From Hyphomicrobiales bacterium (GTDB taxonomy: Bacteria; Pseudomonadota; Alphaproteobacteria; Rhizobiales; Phreatobacteraceae), in assembly GCA_017304475.1 (NCBI GenBank), contig JAFKKV010000048.1:1-41700 (forward strand): DNA of 41,700 nucleotides. Reading direction: 5' to 3'. Both the position numbers and the translations under genes were made by a program. Of this stretch, positions 9,304 to 14,947 are shown piece by piece (within the stretch, counting starts at the first letter, position 1; every line of letters starts with the position of its first letter). Under the pieces are notes generated by a model. The model saw only the letters and a program-made list of their open reading frames with translations. It searched no databases and was not told the DNA's origin.

Positions 9304-9933
9304 ATGTACACGCCGCCAGCCTATCGCGAAGACCGGATCGAGGTGCTGCACGATCTGATGCGGCAATGGAGCTTCGCGACCCTGATCACATCGGGCCCCC
9401 AGGGAATCCTGGCCACGCAATTGCCGTTTCTGCTCGACGACAATGGCGGCCAGGGCCGGCTCATCACGCATCTGGCCCGCGCCAATCCGCAATGTGCCCA
9501 ACTCGCCGGCGGCGGCGAGGCCCTGGTGGTGTTTCAAGGGCCGCATGCCTTCATCTCGCCGAGCTGGTACGACAACCGCGAGACCTTCCCGACCTGGAAC
9601 TATACGGCCATTCATGCCTATGGCCGGCCCGTTTGCAACGACGACCCGGAGGTGCTGCGCGCCCTGTTGAAGCGGGTCATTGCCCGCTACGACACGCCGC
9701 TCGGCGGGCCATGGCGTTTCGAGGATATGCCCGAAACGGCGATCGCACCACGGCTGAAGGCGATCGTCGCCGTGGAGATCGACATCGACCGCCTCGAGGG
9801 CAAGCTCAAGCTGAACCAGGACAAGACGCCGGCGGACCGGGCGGGCGTCATCGCCGAGCTCCAGGACAGTGATGATCCCGTGGCACGGCAAACCGCCACG
9901 ATGATGCGCGAACTCGGCCGGAAGCCCGACTGA
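9304..9933 (+). CDS. PaiB-like FMN-binding protein / negative transcriptional regulator
   Basis: The 209-residue protein starts with the family's MYTPPAYREDR segment. It has a split-barrel flavin-binding core (WSFATLITSG through LPFLLDDN) and the HAFISPSWY and PTWNYTAIHAYG motifs of the PaiB/FMN-binding family. Bacillus PaiB represses sporulation and protease genes, but most homologues are uncharacterised and may be flavin enzymes. It starts 7 bp after the esterase gene and appears to be the last gene of the importer operon. Confidence 0.85.
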   Translation: MYTPPAYREDRIEVLHDLMRQWSFATLITSGPQGILATQLPFLLDDNGGQGRLITHLARANPQCAQLAGGGEALVVFQGPHAFISPSWYDNRETFPTWNYTAIHAYGRPVCNDDPEVLRALLKRVIARYDTPLGGPWRFEDMPETAIAPRLKAIVAVEIDIDRLEGKLKLNQDKTPADRAGVIAELQDSDDPVARQTATMMRELGRKPD

Positions 9934-10000
9934 CTGACAAGCAGGCCCGCTTCCGCGCGGCAGCGCTCAGGACAAGCCAAGGGCTGCGTAGTCCCAGACA

Positions 10001-10031
10001 AAGAAAACGCCGGGGTGCGAACCCCGGCGTT
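10001..10031 (-). terminator. Rho-independent terminator of small-protein gene A
   Basis: On the minus strand a perfect 11-bp stem AACGCCGGGGT with a 4-base loop (stem 10006-10016 with 10021-10031) runs into TTTCTTTG. It lies 39 bp after the stop of the gene at 10071. Similar stems end the other two units of the array at 10935 and 11946. Confidence 0.85.
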
Positions 10032-10070
10032 GGTCTTGGACAGGACCGGCGGGTGCCGGCCGATCCTCAT

Positions 10071-10313
10071 TCAGTTGGACGAAGAGAAAGCCGAAGACGG
10101 CACCGCTTCGCGATCGACCAGGCTCGGCGCGGTGGACAGCGACTGGCCGCGCATCATCTGGCGGGCCGAGAATTCGCGAGGCTGCACCGGCGCATAGGTG
10201 GTGACCGAAGGGGTTTCGATGAAACCGGCTGAATCACCAGCACCCTGGGCGAAAGCGGGAGCGGCGACGGCGAGGGGCGCGAGCAGGGTCGCGGCGAGGA
10301 TGAACTTCTTCAT
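10071..10313 (-). CDS. Small secreted protein of unknown family, copy A (80 residues)
   Basis: The protein begins MKKFILAATLLAPLAVAAPA, a clear signal peptide with cleavage after AFA, leaving about 57 residues. The mature part carries the block GFIETPSVTTYAPVQPREF, shared by all five copies in this array, and ends DREAVPSSAFSSSN. It has no cysteine, no membrane segment and a disorder-prone composition, so it is probably a free periplasmic or exported peptide. Compared with copies C-E it has an insert (MMRGQSLSTAPS) before the conserved end. GGAG lies 6 bases before the ATG. It stands alone, with its own promoter, leader and terminator. I do not recognise the family, and no function is assigned. 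Confidence 0.85.
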   Translation of the reverse strand: MKKFILAATLLAPLAVAAPAFAQGAGDSAGFIETPSVTTYAPVQPREFSARQMMRGQSLSTAPSLVDREAVPSSAFSSSN

Positions 10314-10404
10314 GACAGTCTCCATTGGAAAACCCGGTGGTGGGAGGGACACGCCAGATCCGGGATGTTTGCTTCGGTGTCGGCAGGAGGTGTCCGCCGC
10401 CGAC
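10314..10404 (-). ncRNA. Conserved structured 5' leader (type I) of copy A
   Basis: This leader is nearly identical to those at 11587-11677 and 12558-12647. It can form stem P1, TGTCGG (10400-10405) with CCGACA (10378-10383). A second stem, P3, pairs CCCGG (10360-10364) with CCGGG (10333-10337) and is followed at once by TTTT (10329-10332) and the GGAG ribosome-binding site. The P1 loop holds GGACAC (10390-10395), complementary to GTGTCC (10347-10352) in the P3 loop, so a loop-loop contact is possible. The folding is hand-derived; a regulatory role is inferred. Confidence 0.5.
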
Positions 10405-10410
10405 ATCCTC

Positions 10411-10440
10411 AACATAGGCGCTGCGCCGCCAAATTGCCAA
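10411..10440 (-). promoter_or_regulatory. Promoter of copy A
   Basis: TTGGCA (10435-10440), an 18-bp spacer and TATGTT (10411-10416) form a sigma70-like promoter. Geometry and flanks match the promoters of copies C and E. Upstream, the plus-strand sequence TGCATTGTCGCATTT begins at 10492 and recurs upstream of copy C. Confidence 0.6.
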
Positions 10441-10444
10441 TCAC

Positions 10445-10930
10445 GAAATTGAGAAAATGCACATCAAGAAGCATTTTTATTTTCATTAAATTGCATTGTC
10501 GCATTTCTTACAATTGGCATCAGGGGAAGATTGATCGCGCTTTGGTGGCAACTCTCCGCTCACCCCTTTGCGATCGACCCGCTACGAAGCCCTAGGACTC
10601 GCGCGAAAATTGGCGGCCGACAATAACGCGGCCCGACGTCCCGTCACATCGATTATCGAAACGAATACAATACGATGACGGGAAATGGCGACACATCGAT
10701 CATGACCTTGGTCAAGCAGACCAGCAGAGCAATCGCAGGAGGTCGGTACGGAACGTCCCGTCGGGCCGCCGGCGGACGAATGCCCGCGCCCGCCCTTGCA
10801 GCCAGACGCGCCGCGATCGGAGCCAATATGCCGATCGTGCGCCATCGGGGGAATCGGTGCGCGGTATGCACATTATGAATTGCACAAGCGCAATCATCGA
10901 AAATGCCAGGGCTGGTGAGATCGGACAGCC
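10445..10930. other. Intergenic stretch upstream of copy A, AT-rich at its left end
   Basis: No gene is supported. The left part (10445-10520) is unusually AT-rich for this window and carries repeated GCATT/AATGC boxes shared with the upstream regions of copies C and E. Further right lie an inverted repeat CCCGTCA (10640-10646) with TGACGGG (10676-10682) and a direct repeat of CACATCGAT at 10645 and 10692. A 67-codon plus-strand frame at 10675-10878 has no ribosome-binding site or recognisable sequence. Confidence 0.4.
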
Positions 10931-10934
10931 CGAT

Positions 10935-10968
10935 ACAAAAGAAAACGCCGGGGCGGCGCCCCGGCGTT
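10935..10968 (-). terminator. Rho-independent terminator of the copy C - copy B unit
   Basis: A perfect 11-bp stem AACGCCGGGGC (10944-10954 with 10958-10968) with a 3-base loop is followed on the minus strand by TTTCTTTTG. It lies 42 bp after the copy B stop. The stem is almost the same as those at 10001 and 11946, but the loop differs. Confidence 0.85.
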
Positions 10969-11010
10969 GATCTTGAACAGAGCCGGCCCATGGCCGGCCT
11001 GCAGCACTCT

Positions 11011-11259
11011 TCAATGTGCGGTGATGCCCGAGGAGGTGACCACTTCGCGGTCGATCAGGCTGCGCTCGAGATCGGTCAGACCACCGACCTGGCCGCCGCG
11101 CACATGATGGGCGCTGAACTCGCGCGGCTGGTTCGGTGCATAGGTGGTGATCGCCGGGGTCTCGATGAAGCCGGCGGCGTCACCAGAACCCTGAGCGAGG
11201 GCCGGCGCGGCGAGGCCGAGCGGAGCGAGCAGGGCGGCGGCGAGAATGAGCTTCTTCAT
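11011..11259 (-). CDS. Small secreted protein of unknown family, copy B (82 residues)
   Basis: The protein starts MKKLILAAALLAPLGLAAPA with cleavage after ALA, and carries the shared block GFIETPAITTYAPNQPREF. It is the most divergent member. After the block comes HHVRGGQVGGLTDLERSL, and it ends DREVVTSSGITAH instead of SSAFSSSN. It is the second gene of a pair, starting 102 bp after copy C. In place of the type I leader it has a shorter linker with the inverted pair CCCGGC/GCCGGG, also found before copy D. An AGAGATC stretch precedes the start. No function is assigned. Confidence 0.82.
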   Translation of the reverse strand: MKKLILAAALLAPLGLAAPALAQGSGDAAGFIETPAITTYAPNQPREFSAHHVRGGQVGGLTDLERSLIDREVVTSSGITAH

Positions 11260-11323
11260 GATGGATCTCTTTTGATTATCCCGGCTGGCGCAAAGCGCTT
11301 CACGCCGGGATGTTGGACAGGGC

Positions 11324-11344
11324 GCCGGCGACAAGACCGCCGGC
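11324..11344 (-). other. Intercistronic hairpin between copies C and B
   Basis: GCCGGCG (11324-11330) and CGCCGGC (11338-11344) form a 7-bp stem with a 7-base loop and no following T-run. A 7-bp hairpin also sits at the same place in the other pair (12312-12328). It could stabilise the upstream message or act as a partial attenuator. Confidence 0.45.
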
Positions 11345-11361
11345 GACGGGTGCGACCCGGA

Positions 11362-11586
11362 TCAGTTCGACGACGAGAAGGCCGAGGACGGCACCGCCTC
11401 GCGGTTCATCAGGCTCTGGTCGGCCGCCGATGCGCGTCCATGGCGCGCCGTGAACTCACGGGGCTGGGTCGGCGCATAGGTGGTGACCGAGGGGGTCTCG
11501 ATGAAACCGGCCGCATCGTCGGCAAGAGCCGGAGCAGCGACGGCAAGCGGGGCCAGCAGGGCAGCGGCGAGGATGAGCTTCTTCAT
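11362..11586 (-). CDS. Small secreted protein of unknown family, copy C (74 residues)
   Basis: The signal peptide (MKKLILAAALLAPLAVAAPA, cleavage after ALA) is followed by DDAAGFIETPSVTTYAPTQP and REFTAR, ending MNREAVPSSAFSSSN. The mature protein has about 52 residues and no cysteine. It is the first gene of a two-gene unit with copy B. The frame is open far upstream, but the conserved GGAG and the signal peptide fix the start at 11586. The leader, promoter and upstream boxes match those of copies A and E. Function unknown. Confidence 0.84.
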   Translation of the reverse strand: MKKLILAAALLAPLAVAAPALADDAAGFIETPSVTTYAPTQPREFTARHGRASAADQSLMNREAVPSSAFSSSN

Positions 11587-11677
11587 GACAGTCTCCATTG
11601 GAAAACCCGGTGGTGGGAGGGACACGCCTGATCCGGGCTGCTTGCTTCGGTGCCGGCGGGAGGTGTCCGCCGCCGAC
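11587..11677 (-). ncRNA. Conserved structured 5' leader (type I) of copy C
   Basis: This is the same leader as at 10314. In stem P1 the 3' arm here reads CCGGCA instead of CCGACA, changing a U-A pair to U-G and so keeping the pairing. The CCCGG/CCGGG stem, the following TTTT and the GGACAC/GTGTCC complementarity are all kept. The retained pairing mildly supports an RNA-level role. Confidence 0.5.
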
Positions 11678-11683
11678 AAGGCT

Positions 11684-11713
11684 GAGATAGGTGCAGCCCA
11701 ACGAAATCGCCAG
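11684..11713 (-). promoter_or_regulatory. Promoter of the copy C - copy B unit
   Basis: CTGGCG (11708-11713), 18 bp and TATCTC (11684-11689) match the promoters of copies A and E. TCAATTTCGTGA lies just upstream, as before copy A. The plus-strand block starting TGCATTGTCGCATTT (11765-11789) matches 10492-10516 almost base for base. Confidence 0.6.
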
Positions 11714-11945
11714 TCACGAAATTGAGAAAACGCAATCAAATATGCACGACAGGCATTCATTGAATGCATTGTCGCATTTTTGACAATTGAGGCCCCGCCG
11801 CGCCTGCCGGCCCGTCCCGGCCAATTGCGCGCCATGACTCCCGGCAGACGCCTATCCCGCTCAGACGCGACATCGCGATCGATGCACCCGCAGACGAACA
11901 AGGCGCGAGCCACCCTCAAACGAAAAACGCCGGGCGCTTTTTCAA

Positions 11946-11979
11946 ATGAAAAACGCCGGGGTGGAGGAGCCCCGGCGTT
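11946..11979 (-). terminator. Rho-independent terminator of the copy E - copy D unit
   Basis: The stem AACGCCGGGG (11952-11961 with 11970-11979) with an 8-base loop is followed by TTTTTCATTT on the minus strand, 42 bp after copy D. A truncated look-alike (AACGCCGGGCGC, 11925-11936) sits just beyond and may be a decayed duplicate. Confidence 0.82.
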
Positions 11980-12021
11980 GATCTTGGATAGGACCGGCTG
12001 CCGCCGGCATGCACGTCGAGA

Positions 12022-12246
12022 TCAGTTCGACGAAGAGAAGGCCGAGGACGGCACGGCTTCGCGATTGATCAGGCTCTGGTCCGCATTCGACACGCGGTCG
12101 TAGCGGGCGGTGAACTCGCGCGGCTGGGCCGGCGCATAGGTGGTGACGGCCGGGGTCTCGATGAAGCCGGCAGCGTCATCGGCGAGAGCCGGAGCGGCGA
12201 GGCCGAGCGGGGCGAGCAGAGCGGCAGCGAGGATGAACTTCTTCAT
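12022..12246 (-). CDS. Small secreted protein of unknown family, copy D (74 residues)
   Basis: The protein differs from copy E at only three positions (Phe4, Ile29 and Asn54 here; Leu, Val and Gly in E). Signal peptide cleavage is after ALA; then GFIETPAVTTYAPAQPREF and the end SLINREAVPSSAFSSSN. It is the second gene of the E-D pair, starting 86 bp after copy E. Its upstream linker is the short type seen before copy B, not the type I leader. The coding sequence thus groups with E while the upstream DNA groups with B, a mosaic pattern. Function unknown. Confidence 0.84.
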   Translation of the reverse strand: MKKFILAAALLAPLGLAAPALADDAAGFIETPAVTTYAPAQPREFTARYDRVSNADQSLINREAVPSSAFSSSN

Positions 12247-12311
12247 GACAGGTCTCTTTTTCGGTTTCGGCCGGCGCGGAGCGCTTCAGGCCGGGATGGT
12301 GACGGAGAGGG

Positions 12312-12328
12312 CGGCGCCAAAGGCGCCG
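12312..12328 (-). other. Intercistronic hairpin between copies E and D
   Basis: CGGCGCC (12312-12318) pairs with GGCGCCG (12322-12328) across a 3-base loop. It sits 5 bp after the copy E stop, in the same position as the hairpin between copies C and B. No T-run follows. Confidence 0.45.
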
Positions 12329-12332
12329 GTGG

Positions 12333-12557
12333 TTAGTTCGACGACGAGAAAGCCGAGGACGGCACCGCTTCGCGGTTGATCAGGCTCTGGTCGGCACCCG
12401 ACACGCGGTCGTAGCGGGCGGTGAACTCGCGCGGCTGGGCCGGCGCATAGGTGGTGACCGCGGGGGTCTCGACGAAACCGGCGGCATCATCGGCGAGAGC
12501 CGGAGCAGCGAGGCCGAGAGGGGCCAGCAGGGCGGCGGCAAGGATGAGCTTCTTCAT
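12333..12557 (-). CDS. Small secreted protein of unknown family, copy E (74 residues)
   Basis: The signal peptide MKKLILAAALLAPLGLAAPA (cleavage after ALA) leads into DDAAGFVETPAVTTYAPAQP, REFTARYDRVSGADQ and the shared end NREAVPSSAFSSSN. It is the first gene of the E-D unit, with promoter and type I leader like copies A and C. The GGAG and signal peptide fix the start. The mature peptide of about 52 residues has no predicted fold or cysteine and may be disordered. Function unknown. Confidence 0.84.
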   Translation of the reverse strand: MKKLILAAALLAPLGLAAPALADDAAGFVETPAVTTYAPAQPREFTARYDRVSGADQSLINREAVPSSAFSSSN

Positions 12558-12647
12558 GACAGTCTCCATTGGAAAACCCGGTGGTGGGAGGGACACGCCT
12601 GATCCGGGATGTTTGTTCGGTGTCGGTGGGAGGTGTCCGCCGCCGAC
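12558..12647 (-). ncRNA. Conserved structured 5' leader (type I) of copy E
   Basis: This is the third copy of the leader described at 10314. P1 (TGTCGG with CCGACA), P3 (CCCGG with CCGGG) followed by TTTT, and the GGACAC/GTGTCC loop complementarity are all intact. A one-base deletion falls in the joining segment outside the stems. Confidence 0.5.
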
Positions 12648-12653
12648 AGGGCT

Positions 12654-12683
12654 GAGATAGGCGCCCATCCGATCACTTGCCAA
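12654..12683 (-). promoter_or_regulatory. Promoter of the copy E - copy D unit
   Basis: TTGGCA (12678-12683), 18 bp and TATCTC (12654-12659) give the clearest of the three matching promoters. TGCATTTTCTCA lies just upstream. The far-upstream GCATT-type block is present but diverged (TGCACTGACGCAC from 12735). Confidence 0.62.
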
Positions 12684-12934
12684 TCACGAAAATGAGAAAA
12701 TGCATGTTACAAAGCATTTCAGCCATCACATAAATGCACTGACGCACATATCCAGGAAAACGGGCAATCCCCCACAAGGCTGCTCCCGGCCGCCCGCGCG
12801 TGCCGCAAACCCCAAGCGCGACACGTCCCAGGCAGAGATATCCACGGAGACATGCCGCCCTGCCCCGATGCGGCTTCGATGACGCACCCAAACCGGGCCG
12901 TGGCTGATGAGAGTGAAATTTGGACTTTAAGGAG

Positions 12935-12956
12935 TCGCGCGCACGCTAGCGCGCGA
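12935..12956 (-). terminator. Possible hairpin at the end of the MerR gene
   Basis: TCGCGCG and CGCGCGA form a 7-bp stem with an 8-base loop that spans the stop codon of the MerR-family gene. No U-run follows on the minus strand, so termination strength is doubtful. Confidence 0.35.
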
Positions 12957-13413
12957 GCGCGCCCTCCCGATCGACCGGATGATCCTCGGCACAGAGCGCG
13001 TGATCGCCGAGAACCTCGATGACCCGGCAGGCGGCGACATCGCCGTGGCGGCAGCTCTGGATCATGCGCTCGAGCTCCACTTCCAGCGCGCGAAGCCTCA
13101 GCATCCTGCTGCGCACGCCGGCAAGCTGCTCGCTGGCCAGCCGGTCGGCTTCCTCGCAGGATCGATCGGGCCGATCCGACAGGGCCAGCAACGACCTGAT
13201 GGCATCGACTGAAAAGCCGAGTTCCCGCGCATGCCGGATGAACATCAGCCGGTCCGCCTGGTCGGGATCGTAGAGCCGCTGATTGCCATCCGACCGGAAC
13301 GGCTCCGGCATCAGGCCGATCGTCTCGTAATAGCGGATCGTCGGCACCTTCGTCGCGGCGCGACGGGCCAGGCCGCCGATCGTCAGCCCCGCCTTTCGCT
13401 TTTTTTCCGTCAT
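12946..13413 (-). CDS. MerR-family divalent-metal-responsive regulator
   Basis: The 155-residue protein has an N-terminal winged helix (TIGGLARRA, then TIRYYETIGLMPEP and RLYDPDQADRLMFIRHAREL), a dimerisation helix and a metal-binding C-terminus. Cysteines are at 86, 121, 129 and 141. The 35-residue spacing of Cys86 and Cys121 matches the Cys pair of CadR, PbrR and MerR. CueR-type copper sensors have Ser at the first position, so a divalent ion (Zn, Cd, Pb or Hg) is likely. The frame is open further upstream, but the ATG at 13413 starts at the family's N-terminus. It is divergent from the zinc-ribbon and CDF genes with a MerR-type operator between them. Confidence 0.9.
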   Translation of the reverse strand: MTEKKRKAGLTIGGLARRAATKVPTIRYYETIGLMPEPFRSDGNQRLYDPDQADRLMFIRHARELGFSVDAIRSLLALSDRPDRSCEEADRLASEQLAGVRSRMLRLRALEVELERMIQSCRHGDVAACRVIEVLGDHALCAEDHPVDREGALAR

Positions 13414-13427
13414 GGCCAAAAAACCGC

Positions 13428-13458
13428 TTGAAGCTCTAGTCGCTAGAGCTTGCATAGA
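13428..13458 (+). promoter_or_regulatory. MerR-type operator and promoter with 19-bp spacer
   Basis: A -35 element TTGAAG (13428-13433) and a -10 element CATAGA (13453-13458) are 19 bp apart. Between and overlapping them is a perfect 9-3-9 palindrome, AAGCTCTAG, TCG, CTAGAGCTT (13431-13451). A long spacer with a dyad is the hallmark of promoters that MerR proteins activate by DNA distortion. It points toward the zinc-ribbon and CDF genes. Confidence 0.8.
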
Positions 13459-13573
13459 GGATGTCGGGCCGCCTTTCCAGGGCGCGCGCGACATCGGCCA
13501 GGCCCTTCGCCTCGGCCTGCCGCGCTCCCGGATCGGCCGGTCCACCCGAGGCTACCAGGAACGGAGACATCCG

Positions 13574-13846
13574 ATGAGCTTCTTCAAGGATCTCATGCGC
13601 AACGGCCATCAGAACCGCCAGGGCGATGGCCGAGGCGGCCACCATGGCGGTGGCCTGCCCTATCGTGATCAATCTCAACCGACGGCGCCCGCGCTGTCCT
13701 GCCCGTCCTGCGCCGCCGCCAATCTCGCCGGCAGCCGCTTCTGCGGCCAATGCGGCACCGGGCTCGGCGCCCGCATCTGCGGCGCCTGCTCGGCGGAACG
13801 GCCGGCCTCCGCGAAATTCTGCCCGAATTGCGGGACGGCCGCCTGA
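13574..13846 (+). CDS. Small double zinc-ribbon protein
   Basis: The 90-residue protein has a His/Gly-rich N-terminal part (His12, His23, His24) and then two CxxC...CxxC zinc ribbons, with cysteines at 43, 46, 57, 60 and at 69, 72, 83, 86. No signal or membrane segment is visible, so it is cytoplasmic. It is the first gene behind the MerR-type promoter, with a leader of about 110 bases and GGAG before the ATG, and is followed 95 bp later by the CDF exporter. That position suggests metal handling, such as buffering or delivery to the exporter, but this is inference. Zinc-ribbon proteins also serve structural or nucleic-acid roles. Confidence 0.75.
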   Translation: MSFFKDLMRNGHQNRQGDGRGGHHGGGLPYRDQSQPTAPALSCPSCAAANLAGSRFCGQCGTGLGARICGACSAERPASAKFCPNCGTAA

Positions 13847-13941
13847 GGGCCCTGGCGACAATTCATCGCGCGCGGCAATGTCACCTCGGTGCAGCCGCGT
13901 CTCGGTACTTCCTGATCGTTCAAAACGCGAGGAGACATTCC

Positions 13942-14823
13942 ATGGGGACCGGCCACGACCATGGCGCCCGTACGCAGAACCAGACAAGGCTGACCGCGGC
14001 GCTCGCCCTCACCTCGACCTTTCTGGTCGCCGAGGTGGTTGGCGGCCTCCTGACCAACAGCCTCGCGCTGCTGTCGGATGCCGCGCATATGTTCACCGAT
14101 GCGGTGGGCCTGACGATCGCATTGGTGGCGGTGCACATCGCGCGCCGGCCGCCGGACCGGCGGCGGACCTACGGCTATTACCGGTTCGAGATCCTGGCGG
14201 CGGCCTTCAACGCCGTGCTGCTGTTCCTGGTGGCGCTCTACATTCTCTATGAAGCCTGGAAGCGCTTCGCCACGCCGCCCGAAGTCCAGTCCTTGCCCAT
14301 GCTGGTCATTGCGGTGCTCGGCCTGATCGTCAACATCATCAGCATGCGCCTGCTCGCCGGCGGCAAGGATGCCAGCCTGAACATCAAGGGCGCCTATCTC
14401 GAAGTGTGGAGCGACTTTCTCGGTTCGGTCGGTGTCATCCTCGGCGGTCTGATCATCTGGCTGACCAACTGGACCTGGGTCGATACCGCCGTCGCGGTCC
14501 TGATCGGCCTGTGGGTGCTGCCGCGCACCTGGATCCTGCTGCGCGAAAGCATCGATGTGCTGCTGCAGGCCGCCCCGGCCGGCATCGACGTGGCAGCGGT
14601 CGAGCAAGATCTCCTGGCGATCGAAGGTGTCGCCGGCGTCCATGACCTGCATGTCTGGTCGCTGACCAGCGACCGCAACGTCGTCACCGCCCATATCGTC
14701 ACCAAGGTGAGCGCGGATGGGATGGTGGCCTTGCGCAAGCGGGTCGAGACGCTGCTGGAAAAGCGTTACGACCTGCATCTTTCGACGATCCAGATCGAGG
14801 ACGAGACCGGCCACGCCGATTGA
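13942..14823 (+). CDS. Cation diffusion facilitator (CzcD/ZitB-type) metal exporter
   Basis: The 293-residue inner-membrane antiporter has six membrane segments and a C-terminal cytoplasmic domain with the VHDLHVWSLTS motif. The TM2 metal site is LLSDAAHMFTD (His49, Asp53). In TM5 the sequence is AYLEVWSD, so Asp158 is present but Glu154 occupies the position that is His in YiiP and ZitB. An N-terminal HDH stretch may also bind metal. It should export Zn or Cd by proton exchange. GAGGAG precedes the ATG. Control by the neighbouring MerR protein is likely. The Glu may alter metal preference. Confidence 0.92.
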   Translation: MGTGHDHGARTQNQTRLTAALALTSTFLVAEVVGGLLTNSLALLSDAAHMFTDAVGLTIALVAVHIARRPPDRRRTYGYYRFEILAAAFNAVLLFLVALYILYEAWKRFATPPEVQSLPMLVIAVLGLIVNIISMRLLAGGKDASLNIKGAYLEVWSDFLGSVGVILGGLIIWLTNWTWVDTAVAVLIGLWVLPRTWILLRESIDVLLQAAPAGIDVAAVEQDLLAIEGVAGVHDLHVWSLTSDRNVVTAHIVTKVSADGMVALRKRVETLLEKRYDLHLSTIQIEDETGHAD

Positions 14824-14947
14824 GCCTTGGGGCGATCCCGCACCCCCACATGTTCCGGCCCCGGCGCGGCTTTCCACCGTGCCGGGCCTTGTCGCGACGG
14901 GCCGTTTGGGCCACAACGCTCCTCCAGCAACCCCTGGATGTGCCGGT

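Noticed and set aside
10675..10878. Small plus-strand frame of 67 codons between array units
   Set aside because: No ribosome-binding site, no conservation with anything in the window, and Arg/Ala/Gly-rich composition.
10001..12690. CRISPR-like or satellite repeat array
   Set aside because: The repetition comes from paralogous coding genes with their own promoters and terminators, not from short repeats with unique spacers.
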